In this document: positions 48,363 through 59,505 of the stretch, piece after piece
Numbering within the stretch: position 1 is the first letter of the stretch
How the letters are laid out: each line of letters begins with the position of its first letter
NCBI GenBank assembly: GCA_003439945.1
Contig: QVRM01001976.1
Location: 62,001-126,000 of the forward strand
From: Dermanyssus gallinae
Lineage: Eukaryota > Arthropoda > Arachnida > Mesostigmata > Dermanyssidae
Length of the DNA: 64,000 nucleotides
Direction: 5' to 3'
Made by a program: the position numbers and the translations under genes
The notes under the pieces: generated by a model
What the model was told of the DNA's origin: nothing
The model's database searches: none
What the model saw: only the letters and a program-made list of their open reading frames with translations

Positions 48363-50300
48363 TAGTAATAGTGGTAGTGGTAGCTATTGAAGGTTGTCGA
48401 CAATTTAGGTAGAGCGTGCGATGATGGGTTAGGAGCAGGAAAACGACTCGAGCGAGGAAAGTCTGATTATATGTTTGCGACAACCCCTGCTAGCCACCCG
48501 CCTACTACTCACTATCGCTGGTTCACGCGCTCCTCCGTGGGCCTCCTTCGAACCTTCACTGATAGGCACAGACACACAGACGCACCCATAGACCAATTGA
48601 CCTACCTATAGGCAGCCCGATAGACAGACGGACAGACAGATAGACAAACACTATACACAGAAACACAGACCGAACTCGAATAGCGCTCGGGCCGGGTCTC
48701 ACTCTCTCTAACGTGGCAGTGGTGGTGGCACTAGTCGGACGGTATGGTCGTTGTATTGCAGCTTTCGTAATAGCAGTTCGACGAGAGTAGGGAGTAGAGA
48801 GGGCTCCGATGGCGAGGAAGGGAAAACTGGAGTCCATCGGATAGATGTCTAAAAGCGCGAAGGGTAAGAGATAAATTGAGAGCGGCGAGCAAGACACAGG
48901 GAGATAGAGAGAGAGAGAGAGAACTTGGGAGAAGGAAACAGCGAAGACGAGGGTGAGTCGTGAGGTGCGAGGTTGTGTCAAGTGTTCGATCATGACTCGA
49001 TCATAACGATGATGATGATGATGATGATGACAATGATCTTCATGACAATCATGCTGGTGGTGGTGGTGGTGGAGGTGGTGGGTGTCCATGTTAAGGCCAT
49101 GATGATCACAGCGGGCGAAAACCAGCCGAACTCAAGAGATAAGATAAACGGTTGGCAATTCAGCAACCCCCGCTGCTGCTGCTGCTACTGTTGTTTGTGC
49201 CGCCGATGTGTCGTCGTTCGTGTCTCTAGACGATTATAATAATAGTATTCGCGTGGTTGCCGCGTGATATCGGCACCGTTGCGTTTGCGCCACACATTCC
49301 CGCACATCCCCGCACAGCGTACAAGGTACATGCACAGATACGTGCATGCCTCGAAGATTGATACGTACATACATATGCATTGTGTATACAGGTATGAGTA
49401 CGTTTGTACTGCACATATAGTATGTTGTACATCATAGTATGTATGTGCATATATAGACCTGCACTCTGTCAGCCAGGCAAAAAAGAGAAAAACCAACACC
49501 AAACGTTATCGCCCGCTAGCTTAAATCGGGCTCGTGCCCCGCTCCACACCACAATGAGATTCAACTCGCCTCTAATCAGAGCTCCATGTATCTTGAAGAC
49601 TCGTTACTACCTGACGCGGCAGCAGCAGTGCGCGTTAGTGTAGTGATCATGTGAACAATGATATTATGAAGATTAGTATTAATTGAGAGAGCAATCGTTG
49701 TTAGTATAGTACTGCTGTTACCACTGCTTCGTGGCCGTTGATAAAGATATGACAATCGTTATTTGTGTTATCATTGATATATTAACCGAGAGATATTCAT
49801 GTTTTTATTGTCGTCGTTGTTGTTGTTGTTTGTGTTGTTGTTGTTGTTGCTGTTGCTGACCCATTGTTTACGTGCAACAACGGGCAGGCGGGGGCGTACA
49901 AACGCCGCCTTTTCCTCATTTATGGAAAGAGTGCGGACTTGCAAAAAGATCGCTCGCTCGCGAGAGAGAGAGAGAGAGAGAGAGAGGTCTGTCCACTGCT
50001 CTTGATGATGTTCATGATGCTGCGGGCTGTGGCCGTGGGCTTGGGTGGTACGAAATAAGAGACCCTTACAAGCGACCGTAAAGGCAACGAGAGAAAAACA
50101 ACGAAGAATGAACACGAATAGGACGGCGGCGAGAGGGCAAATGATATGCGTTTCAAAGAACGTGAAATTTAATGCTGCTCACTTCTGCTGCTACCGCTGC
50201 TAAAGCTACTGCCGGCCAGACGGCTGGTATAGGCTGTGGTTGGTCGTTGCCGAGAGGGATGTGCTTTGTGAGCTAAAAGAGACCGCCGTTTTTTAAACGT
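48363..50300. other. Mixed, CpG-rich gene-free DNA
   Basis: (GA)n near 48902-48921 and 49968-49986, (GAT)n near 49009-49030, (GGT)n near 49053-49080, GCT near 49171-49186, and GTT near 49816-49856. No recognised protein. Confidence 0.5.
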
Positions 50301-50305
50301 TATTG

Positions 50306-50365
50306 ATGTTGTTGTTGTTGTTGCTGTTGTTGTTGTTGTTGTTGTTGCTGCTGCTGCTGCTGATT
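50306..50365. repeat. (GTT)n/(GCT)n array
   Basis: GTT triplets pass into GCT triplets on the plus strand. Confidence 0.94.
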
Positions 50366-52227
50366 TTGCTATGACGCCTGTTGCTGTAACTGCGGTAAGG
50401 CACTGGCTGGAGTTTTGTTATTAGTGATAGAAATCCTGTGGCGGACGTCGATGTAGCCCGTAGCGACGACGACGATGACGATGATGATGATGATGATGTG
50501 GGCCGCACGCAACCTCATTGTGCGCGCTGTAAGGCCGTTTGTAAGGCTTGAACTGAGAAGAAAAGCGGGAACAAGTCAGCAACAGCAAAAGGGAGATAGA
50601 GAGTGAGAGAGAGAGAAACAGGGGGCGATGTGGAGGGAGGAAGGCAGAGTAAAATGTATGCATACATCGAGATCATGGAAATGTTGAAAGTTGTATTCCA
50701 TCTATATATATATGGACATGCATATACAGTCGAATAGACATGCTGGAGGGTCGGTGCAGAGTGCACACCATATAGACTGTACTCAGCACCAGCATTGTCA
50801 TTGTATGTGATGTACTCTGGACCAGTCTAACGACGACGGCTTCCTCCGACGGATGTTGTGTAGCAACAACAACAACCACCACCGGGAGCCCGTTCCTACG
50901 TCCGTACACCGAAGCTACTGAGGCGACCGACCGGGTAAGCGACACTCCGTCAGACCGTCAGATAAACGCACACGCTAATAACTGCTGCTGCGGTTTCTGC
51001 GGTGCTACAATCTGCGACGCAGACTTTTCGTTGGCACTGCAGAAGTCGGCCTGACTCTGTTGTTGAGAGGCCGCCAGCCTTTCCTCATCGTCCTGCTCCT
51101 CTTATGCCTCTCCACTCCGCCCCCCCCCCCCCCGATCGCCAGGCGCCGAGACCGAGGGGCTGCAGCCGAGAGACGCAACCGGCAGTATGATAGACAGGGG
51201 GTGGCGGGGGAGAAAAGAGCAAAGAGAGGGATCGGCAGGCGTCATTTAAAAGGAAACAGAAAGGAAACACAGGGAAACCCGGACCTGAACTAAGCTGAAC
51301 TTGCCTTGGCTGGGGGGGCGCTGGGGGCGCTGGGAGGCGCTGGGGGTTCGTTTCCATTGTCCGAACCGCAGTCGTCTTGGTTTCGTTTTGTTTCGTTTTG
51401 CGTTGCTGCCGCTGCTGCTGCTGCCGCCGCCTTTGCCTCTGTCGTCCGTGTGGACCTTCGACAACATAAGCCCGGAATGAGTGCAACATTTCGTTTTAGC
51501 AGCCAGCCAGCTGGCTGACGGCGGCTGGCTATTTGGCTGGGCTGGTTGACGCCGCACGAGGCCGCAGACGGGACGGAGTCTGAGAAGATGGTGGAGAAGA
51601 TGGCAAGTGGTGGTGCTGCTGCTGCTGTTGCTGGTTCGGGAGGAATATGCAAGTGGGCGCGCAAACGCGAACCTTGTCGGACAGTGCCCAAAAGGCACGC
51701 CACGCCAGAGGAGATATGCGCAGACGAACTACTACAAGTAAGATGCTGCCGCGCCGCAGCTCCCTCGCTCGCTCGCCTGCATGTCTGCTTGCCTGGCTGC
51801 GGGCTTGCTTGCGGGCTTGCCGGCTGCCGCCCGCGTAATGATGCGCTCTATCATAACAGTTATCCGAGAGTCAAAGGATTCAAATAGCTGGCGCAGCGAA
51901 ATCGAAAAGGTAATGGCCTCTCACGCTGCTCAGCCATTTGCTGCTCCCCTCGGACCAGCCATCGTCAGCACCGCGCACGATGTCATTCATTGAAACAAGA
52001 CACACAAAAAGTACACAGTGTTGTGGGTGGGAACACAACATGCTACTGCCGCTACGATTGCCGCCGTGCTTTCGTGCTTAGCCGTACGCTAATGATGCTA
52101 TGTATATATGCATATGTAAGTATATATACATATTGTTTTTAAGTGCGTTTTATTTACAGTATCGTATACTTACTATAGCGTTATAGTCGTATGTTCGTAA
52201 GGCTGAAAGCCAGTGTACGCAACACTG

Positions 52228-52230
<3 letters not shown>
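50366..52230. other. GC-rich gene-free DNA
   Basis: (GAT)n near 50470-50498, C13 near 51120, GGGGGCGCT repeats near 51313-51345, GCT near 51411-51432, and GGCTGGCT near 51505-51545. Long frames on both strands are composition-driven. Confidence 0.5.

Positions 52231-52263
<33 letters not shown>
52231..52263. repeat. (AT)n microsatellite
   Basis: A short pure (AT)n tract at the edge of the GC-rich compartment. Confidence 0.95.
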
Positions 52264-52267
<4 letters not shown>

Positions 52268-52683
52268 TCAACTCACAATCGAATTTAAAAAAATTACCCC
52301 AAGTGAACGTGACGACAAACTACGTCAGCATTGGACATAGTGCCAAAAGCCTCGCCATAGATTATCCCTAGTGCCTTTCTGTACTAGTATCTAGTGATAG
52401 CCTTTGCCGAAAAGATTTACCAGCATGCGGGTCCCCGTGACTAATCTAAGGCCGTACCAATAACTTTCTTAGTGATTTTACCTGAGCCCCCTGCGGTCGG
52501 TCTCAATGACAAAAGGAGGCTATCCATAGAGTCCCCGATAAAGGCATTCGTTCGACACTTATTTGCGTCTGCCTGTGACATAGCGCAAACAGCCGGGGTC
52601 GCGCCGTGACTGACCATGGAAGGTCTTAATGAGTCAGTATGTATATATCTATTTAGATTTATACATATGTGTCTGTTATATAT

Positions 52684-53815
52684 ACGAGGACAAATAAAAA
52701 AATTCCGATACATATGTATAAAAAAACTATTTTTGTAATGCTCCAAAAGTGTGTGTTTCCTTCAGAATATTTCCCGCCCACTGCATAACCACCTTTTCCA
52801 CTCTTCGAAACAGTTCTTAAACGCGTCTTTGGGAATCGAGTTGAGTTGCTCCTGCAAAATTTTTCTAATTTCTTTTTAATCTTTAAATGTTGTCGTTTTA
52901 TCCGTGGGAACAGAGAAAAATCGCACGGAGCCAGATCCAGCGAATAGGGAGGTACGAAAATATAGAAATCTAATTTTTCATCAAATAAACTAAAATCTGT
53001 AACGATGTGTGCGCCGGTGTGTTGTCGCGATGGAGGATTCAAGAGTTGTTTGTCCAGAGTTCAGGCCTCTTGCGTCGAACGTGCTCGCGCAATCTCCTTA
53101 GAGATTTACAGTAATATTCCGTTTGGCTGTAGAATCAAGCGACAAAAATTCGAGGAAGATGATTTTCCCTTGGTGAAATTCAAAAGAATTGTGATCTTGG
53201 ATCTGCTGTGTCTGATTTTTTTAATCGGCTCTTCTTTCATTGGAAGCACCACTGAGACGATTGGGGGTGGTCTCGACGTCGTAATAATATGCCCATGACT
53301 CGTCTCCTGTATCACTCTCCGATGCAATCCAGGGTATTCTGGTATCGCCCAAATGTTCAATTTGGACATTTTCCTACGGGCGTTAATTTCCTGGAAATTC
53401 AACATTTTTGAAAATACCTTGGCCGCCTGTATTTTGGCACATTGGTAGATATTGGTTAAGACTATTATAACTAATCCATAAGATATCCCCAATTATTCAG
53501 CTATCTCTCTGACAGTAATTCGGCGATTGTTGAGTGTGATATCACAAACTCTTTAAAGTACTTTTCTGTTATTAGCGTTAAAGGTCTTCCCGAACAGGGG
53601 CAATCTTTGGTCTATTCACGCATCTGCCGCGAAATAGACGGTACCACGACACTGTGTTCTGGGACACTGCTTAAATACTTTAAGCAGTTCGTAACATTTT
53701 CATCATTTTAGAACATATGATTTGTTTTTTTAACACAGAAGTTGGTGCAGATCCGTTGTTCCTCTGTTTTCGGCTTCATACGAATAGCCGAACCTCGTTT
53801 TCTTCACGCCAAACT
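52684..53815 (-). mobile_element. mariner transposon relic with all three catalytic boxes traceable
   Basis: Read on the minus strand: QRICTNFCVKKTNHMF near 53730 (N-terminal mariner motif), ISYGLVIIVLTNIYQCAK (HTH region, about 53490), KVFSKMLNFQEINARRKMSK, then GDESWAYYYDVET in a shifted frame (first catalytic Asp, about 53300). SRSKITILLNF, HRDNTPAHTS in another frame (second Asp, about 53030) and VPPYSLDLAPCDFSLFPRIK (third Asp, about 52950) follow. A Ser/Lys-rich C-terminus runs to about 52725. At least three frameshifts separate the blocks, so it is a pseudogene. ACGAGG occurs at both presumed ends. Confidence 0.85.
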
Positions 53816-54160
53816 CAAACAATAAACGCCACCACAGATTGGCGCGAAATTTGGCCTGTGTAGCTGATGAATGGCGTTTCTGAGCAAAACATACGTATAT
53901 ATTATCTAACAATAAACGCCGCCACCGGGTGGCGCGAAATTTGAAATATGTATGCTTTGCTCAGAGACGCCATTCATCAGCTACAAATGTCAAATTTCGA
54001 GCCAATGGCGGCGGAGTTAATTGTTTAAGTTTCACGTGAAGAACGCGAAGATCGGCTATTCTTATAAAGTCGAAAATGGAGAATCAACTGGATCTGTATC
54101 AAGTTCTGTGTTAAAAACTAAATAATATGTTCTAAAGTAGTCAACATGTTACGAATTGCT
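53683..54160. mobile_element. Head-to-head mariner 5' ends forming a long palindrome
   Basis: The 5' end of the minus-strand mariner (53683 to about 53907) is repeated in inverted orientation from about 53943 to 54160. Mirrored blocks include TTTTTAACACAGAA, CAGATCC, GAATAGCCGA, TTCTTCACG, AGCTGATGAATGGCGT and CTGAGCAAA. The right copy begins with an ATG and MENQLDLYQVLC, like a mariner N-terminus, but is truncated by (AT)n at 54175. The 35-bp centre again contains AACAATAAACGCC...GGCGCGAAATTTG, a third copy of an arm-end segment. Confidence 0.85.
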
Positions 54161-54171
54161 AAAGGCGGTCA

Positions 54172-54174
<3 letters not shown>

Positions 54175-54213
<39 letters not shown>
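54175..54213. repeat. (AT)n microsatellite
   Basis: A pure (AT)n tract that truncates the right-hand mariner copy. Confidence 0.95.
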
Positions 54214-54216
<3 letters not shown>

Positions 54217-54737
54217 GCTTGCAAAACGCACAGATCGGTTGATTTAAGACACATCTGTAAAAGTTGAATCGCTGAAGTACAGAAGGGAACAATACCAAAT
54301 GGCCGTGTTACCAACACAAACTCGCTTCCGCCAGGATCCGCTAAATAGAGTGGAGTTTTCTAACCAAAAAAGCTTCCTGACTGATATATACATAATAATG
54401 CAGCAGATAAGTAAAGGGTGTAGCACACCTAGTCACCTTAATCAATGGCCTAGTGTGTCAAATGTAGTTTAAAATAAGCCATGTGGTTATATCCCTTGTT
54501 TAGTTTATTCAATATCTATAATAAATATTTTATCCTAGACTTTTAGTCGATTGCATATATTTGTTGACGAACATAAACCCATTATAAAGCATTTCGTGTT
54601 TGGCGCTTCCTGCTTTTTTGTGAAACCTTTTAAAAGCAATGTAGAAACACGCTGACAAGACTAGAGCCTGTAGCTAGGTAGCACTACGCAATATTGTATG
54701 ATACACACAAGGAGCAGGTTCTACAGCGATTATACAT

Positions 54738-55937
54738 ATACAGGGTTTCCCAGAAAGATTTGAAAAGCGATATAGGGAATTGTAGAGTTCGTGATTGTAA
54801 ACGAGAACTTAAGCATGTGAATGTATGCAGTTCCGTAAATAAACCATGTTTGAATTGAATTGAAATGTGTTTTCCATTGGAACATGGGGTAGCATATGTC
54901 TTGTTTTTGAGTGAGAGTGATATTACGAAAAATTCGTGACACTGGTGTTGTTGCCCGACATAGGACCACAAAATGTGCAATTGCAAAACAACCAGTCTTC
55001 CTATACTGATACTACATCGTGTTCGTGAGAAAATTCTGCTCGAAAAACATATAATGCCGGCCGGAAGATTCGACATGGTCGTTTAGAAGAGAATTCGCAA
55101 AAAATAAATTCTTTATTAGCCTTCACACACAGTACCTCAAAATGATGATAACCATACGACCACTCACAGCGTTCAGAACTAATATATTAAGGCAAATGCG
55201 CATTTTATTACGATAATTTTGACACACAATATTTGGCAATGCGAGGCGTGATTGCCGGAGAAATCGAGATTGAGTGCATACATAAATGACCTACTCCATC
55301 AGATAAATTACTCTAGGTCATTTATGCATGCGATCAATCTCAATATGCCCGTCAAAAATCTCAATTACTCCGCAATCACGGCTCGCATTGCCATTATGTT
55401 GGTACCAAATATATGACAATGCGAGCCGTGATTACGGAGTAATTAAGATTTTTCGGCGGGCATGCCGAGAGTCAGTGAGAGTGATTTATCTATCTGATGG
55501 AGTAGGTCATTTATGCACTGCGCTCATTCTCGACTACATTGCCATATAATTTGTACTAAAATAATGAAATGCACAACTGCCTGAATGTGCTAGTTTTGAG
55601 CGCTGCACATTGTCGTGTGGTGATGATTTTAAGGTATTGGACGTGAAATCTAAGAAAAAAGCTTACATTTTGCGATTTCTTTTCTAAACGACGATATTCG
55701 AATTTTCTCACGAACAAGACGATTTGCTTAGCTTCTGTATAGGATGACTGGTTGTCTCGCAATTGCACATTTTGTGGTTTTATGTCACACAACAACAGCA
55801 GTGGAACGGTTTTTTAGTAATATCACTCTCATTCCAAACCAATGAATTTTCAGAGACATATAACATCGGAAAAAATGTACTCTAATAAGTTCTACAATTA
55901 TCTATATCGCTTTTAAAATTGTTCTAGAAGACCCTGT
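54738..55937. mobile_element. Foldback DNA transposon, about 1.2 kb, TA-flanked
   Basis: The left end ACAGGGTTTCCCAGAAAG and AAAAGCGATATAGGGAATTG mirror the right end ...CAATTATCTATATCGCTTTT and CTAGAAGACCCTGTA. Inversion continues inward for about 400-490 bp per arm. Mirrored blocks include GAGAGTGATATTAC, ACCACAAAATGTGCAATTGC, ACAACCAGTC, TCGTGAGAAAATTC and CAAAACTAGCACATTCAGGC (right-arm reading). CAGGGT ends flanked by TA suggest a Tc1/mariner-superfamily derivative. A related single arm lies at 30.36 kb. No transposase was recognised in either arm. Confidence 0.85.
55232..55550. mobile_element. Palindromic MITE nested in the foldback element
   Basis: TGGCAATGCGAGGCGTGATT (55232 on) recurs inverted as ATCACGGCTCGCATTGCCA (to about 55394) and direct as GACAATGCGAGCCGTGATTA (55425 on). 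The end is CATTGCCA near 55546. Internal blocks CCTACTCCATCAGATAAAT, GGTCATTTATGCA and TCAATTACTCCG are mirrored two or three times. So one palindrome of about 160 bp is followed by a further half-palindrome. It sits at the centre of the foldback element and interrupts it. Confidence 0.8.
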
Positions 55938-56009
55938 ATGTGTATAAAGTATATAATATTGTTATCGTTCTCACACATTTATAAGGACGTTGACAATTGT
56001 GCCATAGCA

Positions 56010-56024
56010 TATATATGTATATAC

Positions 56025-56085
<61 letters not shown>
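56010..56085. repeat. (AT)n microsatellite
   Basis: (AT)n with an ATGTATATACGT start. Confidence 0.96.
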
Positions 56086-56087
<2 letters not shown>

Positions 56088-57180
56088 TGAACTATGTGGT
56101 ACAACCATACGTACGCGCTGATAGTTGATCTAGTTATGCCTTTATTATTAGAAAGATGAAAATTTGATACGAAAGAGCACACAACGGGACAGTCAATGGT
56201 TCCCTTGTAACTAGCGATAGGCGTTTACGCTCTACGGCTATTTCATTCGTAGCATTAGGGTGCAGTATTCTCGATTCGAGAAAGACGAGTCTATCTCCTA
56301 GGAGAGCAGCTCTACAAACCAGCGTTCATTATCTCCCTGGAGAATTCGTGGAGAACGAAGGCTGCCGTCGATGTCCAACCATCGGTGGGACAAACTCCTT
56401 TTAAGTACGGTAGATACGGTCTAGGCGAGAGATCCAGTCTCTGTAGTTATCGGCTCTACACGTCTATTGGGGACGACGCGCTATCGGGCGAGGTACCTCG
56501 TAACGGCGCTCAGTCCCTATTTCTGTGTCTGCAATGAACTCTATTACCCTCGCTCGCTCTCTCTATATCTCTTTCCTCTTCTTCTTCCTTCTGTAGGAGA
56601 TATCAAACGTTACCTCATACGGTTTTTTCTTGTGTAAAGCGGCAGCGTTTACCCTGACGAGGGTGCGCTTTCTAAGAATATGTTTATCCTATTTGGCCAA
56701 TTGCTTTAGCAGAGAACATTTGTTTGATTCTCGGCTGAGGCTTTGAAAGATGCTGATTTGTGTAGCTTGGCGGCTATCTATGACTATGACGGTAAATAAA
56801 TACATTCTAGCGCTTCATTTCGAGTGGTAAGTTCCGATAGCTCTTAGACACAAGTTATGGTGCCGCTAAAGCACAGAACTGCATTTATCGGGCATGGAGG
56901 GGTCATCGGGCTGTACTAGGCTAGTAGATCTCCCGTTTTTAATTGGTGGCTGGCGACGACTGTTTAAGCAAAGCCACACGCGCGTATTTAGCGCACTGTT
57001 AGACAGTAATGACGGGTAGGTCAGCTGGCACATAGGGTCGAGCAAGAGTACTTGGACCCCTTGCGATAACTGTCTATGCGTGCAGACGGTGCAACGACTC
57101 CCACCTTCGTGAAAATATGTTCAGATAAAGGTTAAATGTGAAAAACAAAAACAAAATATGTTCTTGCTGCTGCCGTTTTA
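56086..57180. other. Gene-free DNA
   Basis: Nothing recognised on either strand. Confidence 0.5.
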
Positions 57181-57320
57181 GTTGCTATTGTTGTTGTTGT
57201 TGTTGTTGTTGGCCTTGTTGTTTGTTGTTGGCCTTGTTACTGTTGTTGTTGTTGGCGACCTTGCTGCTGGTATTGCTCTTTCTTTTGATGTTGTTATTAA
57301 TCCTCTTGCTGTTGTCGTTG
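57181..57320. repeat. GTT-rich triplet array
   Basis: GTTGTTGTT with GGCCTTGTT interruptions that recur twice near 57211 and 57229. Confidence 0.9.
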
Positions 57321-57865
57321 CATTGTTCCGATGCATTCGATTCGTGTACTTCCCTTTTCTAGACTGGAATCGCTTTGGCAACCCTATTTACCCGTTTTGC
57401 ACCACCCTCCGTTCTCCCCCTGAGCATGTGCATTAGAAGCTGGTACGACCAGGCAGCTGGTCGCACGGCTCTAAGCGGCTCTCAGACAAATGTGCTCTTC
57501 GTATGGCGAGTCTCAGGTATGCTCTCTTGCCGAATCGGTGTTTATTCCACGGTGTATCACGAGCAGGGAGGGAAGTTTTGATTGTGCCCCTCGACCGTTG
57601 CTGGCACGAATACGATTATTGTTGTGAGCATTACCAGGATAACGATGGTTATTATTATTATTGAACGAATATCTCTGCTTCTCGGCTAAGATTTTGCCGT
57701 ACGTGCAATCGTGGGTCGTGTCGGACGTTGAGTCCGCATCACAACAGCGGAGCGCAACGAACTACTGTTACCGTGATCGGCTAAATTATTTGAAATGGGC
57801 GTCGGCCCATCCCTGCTGAATGTGTACGATCCAGTCAGGGTGCTCGCTTGTCATAGAGCTCCAGG

Positions 57866-57898
<33 letters not shown>

Positions 57899-58200
57899 CC
57901 GGCTGGCTTGCAGACCCGGTTGGTTCAGGTTGGAGAGTGCCGTCGGGTCGTTCGACTGTCCCGATATCTCGCTCTCTTTCCAACCAGCCTCCATTTGCCT
58001 TTTGTCTATACGTCCATACTTTTCTCCTTTCACCTCGCACTCCTCTTTTATTTCCATTGTTTTCCCCGCTACCTCAGCTTAATCCTCTCGATGTCATTTA
58101 CAGGCACGTATTTTTATGCGGCACACGGCACTCGGCTCGTGCATACAGCAACAACATCAACAATACAATAAACAAAACGACAACTACGTTTCTTGTTTGT
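57321..58200. other. Gene-free DNA with short (AT)n
   Basis: (AT)n lies at about 57865-57894. No protein recognised. Confidence 0.5.
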
Positions 58201-58202
58201 AG

Positions 58203-58312
58203 CGGCGGTGGCTTAGGCGGCTAACGCACCGTTCGAAACGGGGCGTTGCCATGGCAACCATGGTTAGCAAAACAATCGCAAGTTCGATCCCCGGCCTTGC
58301 TGGTTGTATTTG
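58203..58312 (+). mobile_element. tRNA-like SINE head
   Basis: GGTGGCTTAGGCGGCTAACG matches a pol III A box and CGCAAGTTCGATCCCCGG a B box about 45 bases further on. The spacer carries the short palindromic stretch GTTGCCATGGCAAC. No other copy was seen in the window. Confidence 0.65.
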
Positions 58313-58485
58313 TTGGACGTGGTTGTCATTACTCTGCTGCTACATACCTCTGCTGGAGAAAGCAGCTATATAAATCCAGTACGAGAACCCGATGACGATA
58401 GATGCATTTAGACGATGCATCGTGCCACAGGCAACTTAGCCCATTACGAGCGTCTAAAATGTGGTTGTCAGAGCGTAAACAAAAC
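58313..58485. other. Gene-free DNA
   Basis: Short unique spacer between the SINE head and the CAA array; it may include the body of the SINE. Confidence 0.4.
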
Positions 58486-58665
58486 AAAAAAAACAACAGC
58501 AACCACGACGACGCGTCAAGTACTACAGCAGCAGCAACATCAACGCCAACAACAAAAGCGACAACAACCACCTTAAAAACGCCTACAATGAGAACAGCAT
58601 CAACAACAACAACAAGAATAGTAGTGGCAGCAGCAGCAGCAGCATCAACAACAACAACAACGTCG
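58486..58665. repeat. CAA/CAG/AAC triplet array
   Basis: An imperfect array, with GCAGCAGCAGCA near 58630-58645 and CAACAACAAC near 58648-58662. Confidence 0.92.
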
Positions 58666-59449
58666 GACGGCCTCATCTTCTACCTTCGAAATGCTAATTT
58701 AGCCTTTACACAGCAAATAAGAAAGAAGGTTTCCATTAGACGCAAAACACGTTGCCGATAAAGGTGCTATTGTTACTGTGATAACTAACTGTGCTGCTCA
58801 CAGCTGCACTGCCACGACCACATCATAGGCATAGTCTGTCTGTTTCGGCTATCGTGGCGACTACCGGGGCGGAAAATCTCTTTCCTCTCACCTCGGGCCG
58901 AAAACGCATCGCATACGACTAATATTAGGCCGGAGGCGGCATACGTTAAATACATACGAAGTGTCGAACGAACACACGGTCACCTCGCGGTACGCACTTC
59001 GGGCCACAGAAGCAGAAATGGAAAAAGAAGGACAAGAAGAAGAAGAAGAAGAAGAAAGAGCAGTAGGAACATATTAGCTCGACGACCGGCTTATAAGTCT
59101 GACGACAGTCACTGACCGTAATGCCTTATATCAATGATGAAGCACCGTATGGGTACGCAAACAGTGCTTCATACTGTCCTTATTGCAGCGTTAGATCTCA
59201 TAAGCGACGTACTCGAGTTTTCGAGTGACAGCCCGATCGTCCAACGATGAATCGGCAAGACGAAGCCCAGCGGCGGATAGATGTAGATTACCGTTCTAGA
59301 TAGCAACGGGTGTTTTTACACCCTGCGTACATGTGTACATGTAGGGTCGCATGCATTTAGATTTTATGTGTTGTGTGGTCACAAAGAGCGCAATGTTCAC
59401 CGAACAGCATTCGCCTCAGTGACGACTTCTGGAGTTTCTCTTGCTCTTT
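58666..59449. other. Gene-free DNA
   Basis: (GAA)n near 59034-59058. A 9-bp hairpin ATGAAGCAC...GTGCTTCAT near 59139-59173 and a GGGTGT-TTTT-ACACCC hairpin near 59309 are visible. No gene. Confidence 0.5.
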
Positions 59450-59450
59450 C

Positions 59451-59489
<39 letters not shown>

Positions 59490-59505
59490 CTCTCTCTCTC
59501 TGTAA
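59450..59505. repeat. (TATC)n tetranucleotide repeat with (CT)n end
   Basis: About nine TATC units followed by (CT)n. Confidence 0.96.
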
